Source: Candidatus Bathyarchaeota archaeon | GTDB taxonomy: Archaea > Thermoproteota > Bathyarchaeia > TCS64 | Direction of reading: 5' to 3' | Length of the DNA stretch: 17,549 nt | Assembly: GCA_002726865.1 (NCBI GenBank) | Contig: PBSW01000022.1 | Location: 2,136 to 19,684, forward strand | Part shown: piece by piece, positions 1 through 6,772 of the stretch | Layout: the number at the start of each line of letters is the position of its first letter | How positions within the stretch are numbered: the first letter of the stretch is position 1 | Made by a program: the position numbers and the translations under genes | The notes under the pieces: generated by a model | Database searches by the model: none | What the model was told of the DNA's origin: nothing | What the model saw: only the letters and a program-made list of their open reading frames with translations

Positions 1-57
1 GCTGCTCAAGAGGCCATGGCGCAAGGAGCTTCAAAGATAGTAGACAGGTGGAATTAG
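1..57 (+). CDS. hemC: Probable hydroxymethylbilane synthase, C-terminal end (partial)
   Basis: Only the last 18 codons lie in the window, ending with TAG at 55-57. The visible tail reads AAQEAMAQGASKIVDRWN. It resembles the C-terminal helix of porphobilinogen deaminase (HemC), where an Ala-rich segment is followed by a G-A-x-x-I/L motif. The next two genes are cobA and hemD, the usual partners of hemC in archaeal tetrapyrrole operons, which is the stronger reason for the call. HemC would make hydroxymethylbilane, the substrate of HemD. Another tetrapyrrole enzyme cannot be excluded from 18 residues. A Shine-Dalgarno-like AGGTG at 46-50, inside this end, probably serves the next gene. Confidence 0.5.
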   Translation, partial: AAQEAMAQGASKIVDRWN

Positions 58-60
58 CAC

Positions 61-807
61 ACGGTTAATAAAGTCTACATTGTCGGAGCAGGTCCGGGGG
101 ACCCTGAACTCATTACAGTCAAGGCTGCGCGCCTCATTAAGGACGCAGATGTAATCCTTTACGATCGCCTAATAAGCAATGATACCCTCAACCTTGCCAA
201 AGACGTATGCGAACTTATCTACGTTGGGAAGCATCCTGGCGAGCCCAGTATCTCCCAGGAGAGGATCAACAAGATTCTGGTTGAAAAGGCCAAGGAGGGC
301 GGGAGCGTCGTAAGGCTCAAGGGAGGAGACCCCTTCATCTTCGGCAGGGGAGGTGAGGAGGCCCAGTTCCTCAGCGGGGAGGGTATACCCTATGAGATCG
401 TCCCCGGCATCACTTCAGCCATTTCCGTTCCTGCTTACGCAGGGATACCCCTCACCCAAAGACACATCTCCTCTAGCGTCGCGTTCATCACAGGCCATGA
501 GGCTTCCACCAAGACAGAGGAGACTATTGATTGGGAGAAGATATCTCAATCCGTGGACACCCTCGTTGTAATGATGGGGGTCCGGAACCTGAGAGGCATC
601 GTACAGAGACTCCTTAGCGGAGGTAAGGACCCAGAGACCCCTGTTGCCCTTATTGAAAAAGGGACAATGGCGGATCAACGGACCATCACAGGAACCCTCG
701 GGACCATTGAGGCTAAGGCCAGGGCAGAGGACATCAAGGCACCTGCAATCACCATAATCGGCCGAGTTGTCGAGCTCAGAGAGGAGATCCGTTGGGTTGA
801 AGACTGA
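61..807 (+). CDS. cobA: Uroporphyrinogen-III C-methyltransferase (SUMT); no standard start codon
   Basis: This SAM-dependent enzyme methylates uroporphyrinogen III at C2 and C7 to give precorrin-2, the branch point to siroheme and cobalamin. Visible family motifs, in order: the N-terminal VGAGPGDPELIT loop, DADVILYDRL, RLKGGDPFIFGRGGEE, the VPGITSA segment and a TGHE segment. The length of about 248 residues matches a stand-alone SUMT. The start is odd. The reading frame is closed by TAG at 55-57 and the only codons before the conserved VYIVGAGPG are CAC ACG GTT AAT AAA; none is ATG, GTG or TTG. ACG at 61, 10 nt after AGGTG (46-50), is taken here as a nominal start; GTT at 64 is the alternative. 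A point mutation or sequencing error would also explain it. Function is secure, start is not. The 3' end overlaps hemD by 11 bp. Confidence 0.9.
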   Translation, partial: TVNKVYIVGAGPGDPELITVKAARLIKDADVILYDRLISNDTLNLAKDVCELIYVGKHPGEPSISQERINKILVEKAKEGGSVVRLKGGDPFIFGRGGEEAQFLSGEGIPYEIVPGITSAISVPAYAGIPLTQRHISSSVAFITGHEASTKTEETIDWEKISQSVDTLVVMMGVRNLRGIVQRLLSGGKDPETPVALIEKGTMADQRTITGTLGTIEAKARAEDIKAPAITIIGRVVELREEIRWVED

Positions 808-1639
808 CCCTGAGCTCCCCCTCCGAGGGATGGTTGTGGCGATAACCAGACCTGTAGGGTATAACACGGCCATGGCCAACCTCGTGAAGAGTCTTGGAGG
901 AGTCCCCCGCCTAGCCCCTACGGTAAAGATACGTCCTCCTGAGGACATTGGAAGGGTCGAAGAATTCATCCGAAAAGCCACACACGGAGACATAGACATA
1001 CTCATCTTCATGAGTGTCAAAAGCGTCAGGAGCCTCTTCCAAGTAGCAGCTGACGCAAGGCTGAAGCACAATCTTCTGAAGGCGTTAGGTGATGTCATAG
1101 TTGTCGCCATAGGGAACAAAACACAGGACGCGCTCAGGCTTCACAGCGTTGAAGTTAAGATTGTCCCGCACGATCACAGCTCCAAGGGATTGCTGAATAG
1201 TCTCTCTGAAATAGACCTACAAGGATTGAATATTGGGATACCCCGCTCGAGTAATGCTGACGAGATTTTCCGGTGCGTCCTAGAAAAGAGAGGAGCTAAG
1301 GTGGACGAGGTTACAGCTTACATATCTGAAATACCCGACAGTGTAGGTCCCGCGCTCGACCTCATCAAATCCCTTGTAAGAAGGGAGGTTGACGCGGTGA
1401 CCTTCACGAGTGCATCAACAGGGAAGAACCTATTCAAGATTGCCGAAGCCCATTCCTTAGATGATGAGTTGAGGGATGGTCTTTGCGATGCAATCGTCGC
1501 CACTATCGGGCCTGTTACAAGCAAGGCCTTTATTGAGTATGGAGTACATGTCGACGTGATCTCGAGTGAACATTCCACAGAGGCCCTTATCTTGGCCTTG
1601 ACGAAGAAATTGGCTGAGAGAAAGGCAAATAACCTGTAG
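797..1639 (+). CDS. hemD: Uroporphyrinogen-III synthase
   Basis: HemD cyclises hydroxymethylbilane with inversion of ring D to make uroporphyrinogen III, the substrate of the gene just upstream. The protein (about 280 residues) has the weakly conserved two-lobed HemD pattern: GMVVAITRP near the N-terminus, an F-x-S-V-x-S-V-type segment (FMSVKSVRSLF), IGIPRS in the middle, then VDAVTFTSASTGKNL and IVATIGPVTSKAF, the typical C-terminal lobe motifs. I chose TTG at 797, which is preceded by GAGGAGAT (781-788) at 8 nt spacing and overlaps the end of cobA, implying translational coupling. An in-frame TTG at 767 and an ATG at 830 are alternatives; the ATG has its purine tract only 1 nt away and would cut close to the first conserved strand. 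It ends with TAG, convergent with thyA. Confidence 0.87.
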   Translation: MKTDPELPLRGMVVAITRPVGYNTAMANLVKSLGGVPRLAPTVKIRPPEDIGRVEEFIRKATHGDIDILIFMSVKSVRSLFQVAADARLKHNLLKALGDVIVVAIGNKTQDALRLHSVEVKIVPHDHSSKGLLNSLSEIDLQGLNIGIPRSSNADEIFRCVLEKRGAKVDEVTAYISEIPDSVGPALDLIKSLVRREVDAVTFTSASTGKNLFKIAEAHSLDDELRDGLCDAIVATIGPVTSKAFIEYGVHVDVISSEHSTEALILALTKKLAERKANNL

Positions 1640-1732
1640 AAAGGGCACTGATACGCGATTATATGAAAATATAGATTATGATCCCGGAAATTAGGATTCT
1701 TTGAAACTTGTCTCTCTTGGTATAAATAATGC

Positions 1733-1741
1733 TTATTTTTT
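1733..1741 (+). terminator. Possible T-rich terminator of the hem/cob operon
   Basis: The run TTATTTTTT lies 94 nt after the hemD stop and overlaps the last codons (Lys-Lys-stop) of the convergent thyA gene. Archaeal terminators are often simple T-tracts on the coding strand. The overlap with thyA coding sequence means it could be coincidental. Confidence 0.3.
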
Positions 1742-2431
1742 CCGCTGTCGTCTTGCGTCTTCACCTGGCGCTATGATCTCTTCCACGAGGTCGTTGAGAC
1801 GGCTATAAATATGGCAGTTTTTTGAGTGGAAGATCAGCTCCCCTGTAGTGTAATCAGTGCCCGCTCTGTCGTTAAGCTCACTGACCAGGGCCTCATTGAA
1901 CACCTGGATACCCGCAATGTTGGCTGGGAGCCCTGCATAGGCATCCCATGATCTAAAGTAGCAGGTAAGGTGCATCTTCCCATCAAGAAGCTCAGTGTCC
2001 ATTACGGTGAGGCACGGCGGCTCATGCTTCTTGCCCTCCAGTGTCTTATGGATGTCCTGGGGCTGCCTGATCACCATAGTGAGCTGACGGTCCTGGGGCT
2101 CCTTGACATACCTCTCAATAACCTGTGTGATCTGGTCAACAGGCTCCCTGAGCCTACTCGCGTAGGTATAGGTCTCTCCCTCCTCCTTGACCCCTGCCCA
2201 GAGGTACTGGAGTGCATAAGAGTTGATATACTTCATATCACATGGGGCCTTCTCAGCAATGAGTGGTCTACTCTCCGGGTTGGTGATTCGGATACTTAGG
2301 TTGAGCTTTCTAGTCATCGTGATCTCAGAGCCATAGCCCACGTTGAAGTCGTCCCCGTTCATCCAGATTTTCTCCAGGGTCCGGTACCAAGCTCCGGGAA
2401 TGTCAAAGGTTTTGACAGTTGCGTAATTCAA
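1733..2431 (-). CDS. thyA: Thymidylate synthase, archaeal ThyA type
   Basis: The enzyme converts dUMP to dTMP using a reduced folate or tetrahydropterin C1 carrier. In this 232-residue protein the catalytic cysteine is Cys140 in EPPCLTV, followed by HLTCYFRSWDAYAGLPANIAG (about 154-174), which holds the Arg and Asp of the RSxD motif and the pyrimidine-binding Asn171. HIYSRL near residue 207 matches the nucleotide-binding H-x-Y motif of ThyA. The protein is shorter than bacterial ThyA (about 264) and fits the archaeal subfamily, in which the cofactor may be a methanopterin rather than folate. The start is TTG at 2429-2431: an in-frame TGA two codons upstream excludes anything longer, and GGGGTG lies about 6 nt before it. 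It runs on the minus strand in the same direction as the radical SAM gene at 2540-3625, with a gap of 108 bp. Confidence 0.9.
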   Translation of the reverse strand: MNYATVKTFDIPGAWYRTLEKIWMNGDDFNVGYGSEITMTRKLNLSIRITNPESRPLIAEKAPCDMKYINSYALQYLWAGVKEEGETYTYASRLREPVDQITQVIERYVKEPQDRQLTMVIRQPQDIHKTLEGKKHEPPCLTVMDTELLDGKMHLTCYFRSWDAYAGLPANIAGIQVFNEALVSELNDRAGTDYTTGELIFHSKNCHIYSRLNDLVEEIIAPGEDARRQRKK

Positions 2432-2539
2432 TTTTCACACCCCACAATAATGCTGCTTTAAACTGTATATTGTTTGGAGTATTACATTATTACTATAACC
2501 TTCCACTCAAATGAAAAAATCCCTGTTAAAACACTAGCT

Positions 2540-3625
2540 TTAAGGTATTATCTCGCACCCGTTGTTGATCTCGGGATAATCGAAATAGTCGATATTTATA
2601 ACTCCCTCTTCGATCAAAGCCTTCACTTTGGGAGTGATCCCCTCCAGCCCTCGAATCATTGATTTTGTGGTGTGACAAACCCGTTCAAATAGCTCCTCTC
2701 CCCAAAACTTGGTCATATTTACAAATAGGCATCTCCCACCGCAAACCCAGAGATAATTACACTCCGTGCAAGGGGACAACATATCAATAGAGTTTTTCAA
2801 TGTCATAGGATTCCCTGTTTGAAGATTTGATACATGATTGAACTTTAGCTCCGGCGCAATGGGGCAGGCCTCGATTCGCCCATTGGTCATGATGGTGAAG
2901 CTTGTGGCTCCGGCACCGCAACGAATGTGTGGCGTAGGCTCTCCGGTAAGGAGGCTCTTTAGCAATGGTATGAATGGGACCATGCCAGGCACAACGCCTT
3001 CCTGTAGGGATTCATGAAAATGATCGATAAGCCTCATTATCCCCTCGTCGTATCCTTCAAGCCAATTTTCTACATGGGGCCTCTGCTCGAGGTCGGACCA
3101 GAATACGTCAAGCTGCCAATGGACGTGGTCGAAGTGTGGGTCAGATAACTGGAGAAGATGGATCACATCCCTGTATATATCACCATGGTCGGAAAACGCC
3201 ATCCTTGCCACAAGGTCTCCCTCGAAGCCCCTAGATCTAACATCCCTGACGTTCCGGAGCACATCCTCATAGGTTCCAGCACCTCGGTTATAGTCAGTTA
3301 CTTCCCTCCCCCCGTCTATTGAGATAAGGATAGAGTGGAGCCCATGGAGATTTTTGTCACTTATCTCTGTTAGAAGGGTACCGTTAGTTTGAAGTGTGAA
3401 AGCCTTCGCTGGAATGATATCCATGACCTCCTCCATCAACCCTAGGGCTAGGGTGGGCTCTCCGCCGTAGAACCCTATAACCGGCTCGGGATCTCCCAAA
3501 ATGAAGGTCTTAAGCTCCTGAATGGAATATGATGGATCCAAAGGGAGCCCCTCGATGTGGCGCGTTCCCCCGCAATATGCGCAGCTGAGGTTACACTTCT
3601 CAGTGAGGATCAGGTGGTATTGCAT
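2540..3625 (-). CDS. Radical SAM/SPASM protein, putative peptide-modifying enzyme (AF0577-like)
   Basis: The 361-residue protein opens directly with the radical SAM motif CNLSCAYC (Cys11, Cys15, Cys18; CX3CX2C), which binds the SAM-cleaving [4Fe-4S] cluster. FYGGEPTL (about 52-59) is the glycine-rich GGEP motif, and TLQTNGTLL and ILISIDGG follow in the barrel. The C-terminal part has a SPASM-type cysteine set: Cys236, Cys254, Cys286, Cys289, Cys295, Cys299 and Cys317, able to hold auxiliary clusters. A CX3CX2C motif at the extreme N-terminus plus SPASM fits the archaeal family named after AF0577, described as a putative peptide modifier. I see no obvious precursor peptide next to it, so the substrate is unknown. 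The start is ATG with AGGAG at 3638-3642, 12 nt upstream. The gene is divergent from the next radical SAM gene. Family assignment is from memory of motifs. Confidence 0.8.
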   Translation of the reverse strand: MQYHLILTEKCNLSCAYCGGTRHIEGLPLDPSYSIQELKTFILGDPEPVIGFYGGEPTLALGLMEEVMDIIPAKAFTLQTNGTLLTEISDKNLHGLHSILISIDGGREVTDYNRGAGTYEDVLRNVRDVRSRGFEGDLVARMAFSDHGDIYRDVIHLLQLSDPHFDHVHWQLDVFWSDLEQRPHVENWLEGYDEGIMRLIDHFHESLQEGVVPGMVPFIPLLKSLLTGEPTPHIRCGAGATSFTIMTNGRIEACPIAPELKFNHVSNLQTGNPMTLKNSIDMLSPCTECNYLWVCGGRCLFVNMTKFWGEELFERVCHTTKSMIRGLEGITPKVKALIEEGVINIDYFDYPEINNGCEIIP

Positions 3626-3645
3626 GCAAAAATCAGACTCCTTGT

Positions 3646-3666
3646 GTCAGATAAAAACCTTATATG
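3646..3666 (-). promoter_or_regulatory. Probable promoter of the SPASM radical SAM gene
   Basis: On the minus strand the sequence CATATAAGG followed by TTTTTATC lies about 22-41 nt before the ATG at 3625. Either could be the TATA box. The upstream one leaves room for the AGGAG ribosome site in a short leader. Confidence 0.4.
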
Positions 3667-3851
3667 ATCGCCAGCGGAAACTGATTTTACTTTAACCAAT
3701 TAATTGTTGTCTGGAGTCTGTATTCTCAACGGAGACTTTAGCGATAATCCCGTCATCGTACCAAAGCTGCAGCGCTCGCCAAAATACCTAACAACTCCAT
3801 ACAAGATCAAACGGACAATGTTTATCTCAATCATCATAGAGGTATGAATCC

Positions 3852-5450
3852 GTGAACCCCCTAATTGTGGACGCCCTTGCCTACGGCAAAGGAAAACGGC
3901 AAGCGACACGAGACGTAATCGGTGCGGGCTCACGGACCATTGCAGGCGTCCTAGAATCCATAGGAATAGAACCGACGGTCGCCCCCATTGAGCAAGTAAA
4001 TAGACGAGAGTTCAACCTATCGACTTACAATCTGCTCCTGGTCACAGGAATGACCTCTGACCTTCCTACCGTCAGGCGAATAATAAGGCGATGGAAAAAA
4101 GAGTCAAAGGGACCCGCCCTCATCGGAGGACCTATTGCTTCGGATGTAGAAATCCTTCAAAGAGTTAAAGCGGACCTAGCGGTGACCGGGGAAGGCGAGC
4201 TCACATTGTTGGAGCTTCTAAGCCTAGGACTGAACGAAGGAACAATTCCTGCGGAGGGCGAGCTGTCCCTGGTCAAAGGGATAAGTTACAGGACGGATAA
4301 CGGTACCCAGGTCAACCCTCTCAGACCAAGAATGAGCCGCATGGAATACGACAGCCTCACCCCATCGACACACACCATCACCAGCTACCCCCTCTTCCGC
4401 GCCGCTAGGGTCTATGTTGAGGTCCTTAGGGGATGTAGTAATTATCATCGAGCTCAGGGATCCCTCTCGGAAGAGACCTGTAACGTTTGTGATCTCTGCC
4501 GCTCCGGAGGGCTGGAGTCGAGATACGATTGTCCCCATAGCCTGCCTCCTGGGTGCGGATACTGCTCAGTGCCTAGCCTGTTTGGCCCTCCAAAAAGTCG
4601 CTCAGTCAAAAAGATCTATGAAGAGGTAGAAAATCTCCTTCGGGAGGGAGTCCGCAGAATAGTTTTAAGCGCCCCAGGTTTCCTTGATTATGGTCGGGAT
4701 CTCCAGGTAGAGCCTGAACCATTAACAGATCCCAGGAGCCCAGAACCCAACTATGAGGCCCTAGAAAACTTGCTCTCAGGACTATCAGACTTGGCTCCCA
4801 TAGCCGAAGGAGAGGCATCCCTGATGATCGAGAATCTCAAAGGAGACCTCGTTATGGAAAAGGCCGCAAAAATACTGGGCAAGTATTTATCCGGGACACC
4901 AGTCAATATCGGCTTCGAGACGGGCTCGGAAATACAAAGTAGAATCATTGGACGATCATCCACGCCGAGTGAGAACCTAGAAGCTGTTAGGAGGCTTGGA
5001 AAAGCAGGTCTTAAACCTTATGTCTATTTCATTCATGGTTTGCCCGGGCAGAATTACGAAACCGTCAAAGCGACTGTTAGGGCCATTGATGATAGCGTGG
5101 CTGCGGGGGCTTCGAGGATCATCCTCTACCGCTTCCAGCCGCTTCCCATGTCGACATACCAAGATCTGCCGCGGGCGCCCCCTTCTGCAAAGGATCCGCT
5201 CAGTGGCTTGGTTTATGATGCAGCACTTAGGGCCAATTCAGGGCTCAAGGAGAAACTGATCGGGACTCGTATCAAGGCAGTTATTGCTGAACCGTACTTG
5301 AAAGACAACCGGTTTCATGTCGCCTATCCTATGCTCCATGGACCCGTAGTGTTGGTTCAGCGGGCTCTAGGCATGGAAGGGGAGGTTGTTGATGTGGAGA
5401 TTTCTGGTATGGTCACTGAAAGGATCGTGATAGGGACCCTTATAATTTAG
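3852..5450 (+). CDS. Radical SAM protein with Rossmann-like N-domain, Cys-rich insertion and TRAM-like C-terminus
   Basis: This 532-residue protein has three parts. Residues about 1-130 look like the cobalamin-binding-like Rossmann domain found in many radical SAM proteins (LLLVTGMTSDLPTVRRII, then ALIGGPIAS and DLAVTGEGE), but I see no DxHxxG motif, so B12 binding is doubtful. Residues about 185-440 are the radical SAM barrel. Residues about 465-532 end in EGEVVDVEISGMVTERIVIG, resembling a TRAM RNA-binding domain as in MiaB-type methylthiotransferases. The cluster region is unusual: RGC195, then Cys210, Cys213, Cys216, then Cys227 and GC235GYC238. Related archaeal proteins (COG1031-like, from memory) have RGC-x7-C-x2-C. 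The substrate is unknown; the TRAM-like end hints at RNA. The GTG start at 3852 has GAGGT (3838-3842) 9 nt upstream; ATG at 3844 is out of frame and stops after three codons. Confidence 0.75.
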   Translation: MNPLIVDALAYGKGKRQATRDVIGAGSRTIAGVLESIGIEPTVAPIEQVNRREFNLSTYNLLLVTGMTSDLPTVRRIIRRWKKESKGPALIGGPIASDVEILQRVKADLAVTGEGELTLLELLSLGLNEGTIPAEGELSLVKGISYRTDNGTQVNPLRPRMSRMEYDSLTPSTHTITSYPLFRAARVYVEVLRGCSNYHRAQGSLSEETCNVCDLCRSGGLESRYDCPHSLPPGCGYCSVPSLFGPPKSRSVKKIYEEVENLLREGVRRIVLSAPGFLDYGRDLQVEPEPLTDPRSPEPNYEALENLLSGLSDLAPIAEGEASLMIENLKGDLVMEKAAKILGKYLSGTPVNIGFETGSEIQSRIIGRSSTPSENLEAVRRLGKAGLKPYVYFIHGLPGQNYETVKATVRAIDDSVAAGASRIILYRFQPLPMSTYQDLPRAPPSAKDPLSGLVYDAALRANSGLKEKLIGTRIKAVIAEPYLKDNRFHVAYPMLHGPVVLVQRALGMEGEVVDVEISGMVTERIVIGTLII

Positions 5451-5996
5451 GCCTCAGATGAAAGATGATTTTACAGCCGATTTTAAAAAACCTCGATACT
5501 TCCCTTATTTCTACATCTTTAAAGCGTACATTTATCCTACCTTTAAGGATATAAACGCTGTCTGAAACCTTTTCAGCTGGCTCAATTATCGTGCGCGACC
5601 CTAGTAAAAGATATTGTAACCAGTGAACTGTTTTACTTCTCCTTAATTCTAATTATAACCTTCATCCATTATTAACAAGGGAGATTCAAAATGTGCCTAA
5701 TTTTCTAAAATAAATGTCAATATATCAAGAATAAGCATCTTCAGAAACCCTCAAAGGTGGAAAACACGGTCGAGACAAAACCTTAGATCGTACGCGGAAA
5801 ATGGAGTCCCAGTTATTGCTAGATATACCTTGCTAATTAAGCAAATTCTTTTCTTCATTTGTCTCATTTTTCACGAGTGTGTTATTGTTTATTTTACACT
5901 CTTCAAACAAATAGTATTCAACCAATCAAAGCGTTTATCACATACGATATGTTTTAATCAGAGCCTGAAAGTTGTTATTTGCATCTGAGGGATTTC
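5451..5996 (+). other. AT-rich 0.5 kb stretch without a recognised gene
   Basis: This stretch is clearly more AT-rich than its flanks and holds no ORF that resembles a known family. It contains a 35-codon ORF starting 7 nt after the radical SAM stop (5458-5565), a five-codon ORF (5691-5708) behind a good ribosome site GGGAGATT, and short inverted repeats, for example TTGCT/AGCAA at 5830-5844. The right end holds the rpoP promoter. I see no tRNA or clear C/D-box RNA. Confidence 0.6.
5950..5960 (+). promoter_or_regulatory. Probable TATA box of the rpoP-rpoH operon
   Basis: TGTTTTAATCA is centred about 42 nt before the ATG at 5997. A start of transcription about 26 nt downstream would give a leader of roughly 16 nt containing the ribosome site GAGGGA (5987-5992). 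Confidence 0.45.
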
Positions 5997-6185
5997 ATGG
6001 ACGAACAAGGAAACACTAACGATCCTGAACTAAAAAGTGGCCCAGACTACGAGTGTGTCCGCTGTGGCCGTCGGGTCAATTTCAAGGAGCTAGAAGAATA
6101 CATATCGTTTCGATGTCCGTTCTGTGGATATCGCATATTTCGGAAGGTGCGGGCCCCCATCGTGAAGCACCTAAAAGCGAGATAG
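5997..6185 (+). CDS. rpoP: DNA-directed RNA polymerase subunit P (Rpb12)
   Basis: RpoP is the small zinc-binding subunit of archaeal RNA polymerase, equivalent to eukaryotic Rpb12. It sits near the Rpo3/Rpo10 assembly platform and helps in promoter opening. The 62-residue protein has one zinc ribbon: CVRC (Cys20, Cys23) and CPFC (Cys40, Cys43), followed by the conserved basic tail GYRIFRKVRAPIVKHLKAR. Its N-terminus (about 17 acidic or polar residues) is slightly longer than usual. I chose ATG at 5997, which has GAGGGA 4 nt upstream. An in-frame TTG at 5979 would add six residues, but its position close to the predicted transcription start argues against it. It lies 12 nt before rpoH, so the two polymerase subunits are probably co-transcribed. 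Confidence 0.9.
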   Translation: MDEQGNTNDPELKSGPDYECVRCGRRVNFKELEEYISFRCPFCGYRIFRKVRAPIVKHLKAR

Positions 6186-6197
6186 GACTGATCTACC

Positions 6198-6740
6198 GTG
6201 TCTAGGAAAGCGAAATCTGACGAAGAAAAGCGAGCAAACCTAATTCTAAAGTATAGGAATCTCAAAGTCAAGAAACGTGAACAAGAAGATCAGACAATAA
6301 CTTACAATCTCAGCCGAGGCGAGGAGACATTTGTTATGCAGATTCTCATCAACCAGAAAACCATTGGAATAGCCTTCATTCGGGAGCTCCGAGACCTTGT
6401 CGTGGAGGCTGAAGCTACAAAGGGAATCATGGTGGGCGGTGGCAAATACACTTATTCGGCTAAGGCCAATGCGCCAAAGCTAAATGTGGAGTTGATACCT
6501 CCCTCCTTACCCACGTTCGATCTCTTTATGCATAAGTACGTCTCTAACGCCGAGCTCGTTACCGAGGAGGGCAAGAAGGCACTAATGGAAAAGTACCACT
6601 CCGAGCTATACAAATACCCACGGATAAAGTTTAGCGACCCCGTTGCAATAATACTTGGAGCCGAACCAGGAGACGTAATCCAGATAAATCTAGAAAGCCA
6701 GACCGCAGGCACTTCAGTATCCTATCGCTACGTCATATGA
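6198..6740 (+). CDS. rpoH: DNA-directed RNA polymerase subunit H (Rpb5) with an N-terminal extension domain
   Basis: Residues about 106-180 are a complete archaeal RpoH/Rpb5 assembly domain: TFDLFMHKYVSNAELVTEEG (the HELVPxH-like region), YPRIKFSDPVAIILGAEPGD and the ending TAGTSVSYRYVI. Standard archaeal RpoH is only about 75-90 residues and starts at this domain. Here about 105 extra residues precede it. Residues about 41-103 include ETFVMQILINQKTIGIAFIR, TKGIMVGGGKYTYSAKANAP and VELIPP. This resembles the second half of the eukaryotic RPB5 jaw domain and the Mrr-like endonuclease fold, in which a GI-x-V strand is followed by T-x-S-A and a helix. No nuclease catalytic residues are evident. 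The first 30 residues are Lys/Glu-rich. The GTG start at 6198 lies 12 nt after the rpoP stop; no in-frame ATG lies close to it. Confidence 0.88.
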   Translation: MSRKAKSDEEKRANLILKYRNLKVKKREQEDQTITYNLSRGEETFVMQILINQKTIGIAFIRELRDLVVEAEATKGIMVGGGKYTYSAKANAPKLNVELIPPSLPTFDLFMHKYVSNAELVTEEGKKALMEKYHSELYKYPRIKFSDPVAIILGAEPGDVIQINLESQTAGTSVSYRYVI

Positions 6741-6772
6741 TCGATAATATTAGCAGGACACTTCTTCAAGAA

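Noticed and set aside
1..807. HemC-CobA fusion through pyrrolysine readthrough of the TAG at 55-57
   Set aside because: hemC and cobA are in the same frame across the TAG, but TAG is also the plain stop of hemD, porA, rpoP and the radical SAM gene at 3852-5450, so it is an ordinary stop here.
415..1119. 234-codon minus-strand ORF opposite cobA and hemD
   Set aside because: It lies antisense to two well-supported genes and its translation shows no family motif; it is a shadow of their codon bias.
3700..3933. 77-codon minus-strand ORF between the two radical SAM genes as a precursor peptide
   Set aside because: It overlaps the start of the plus-strand radical SAM gene, has no convincing ribosome site and no recognisable leader or core.
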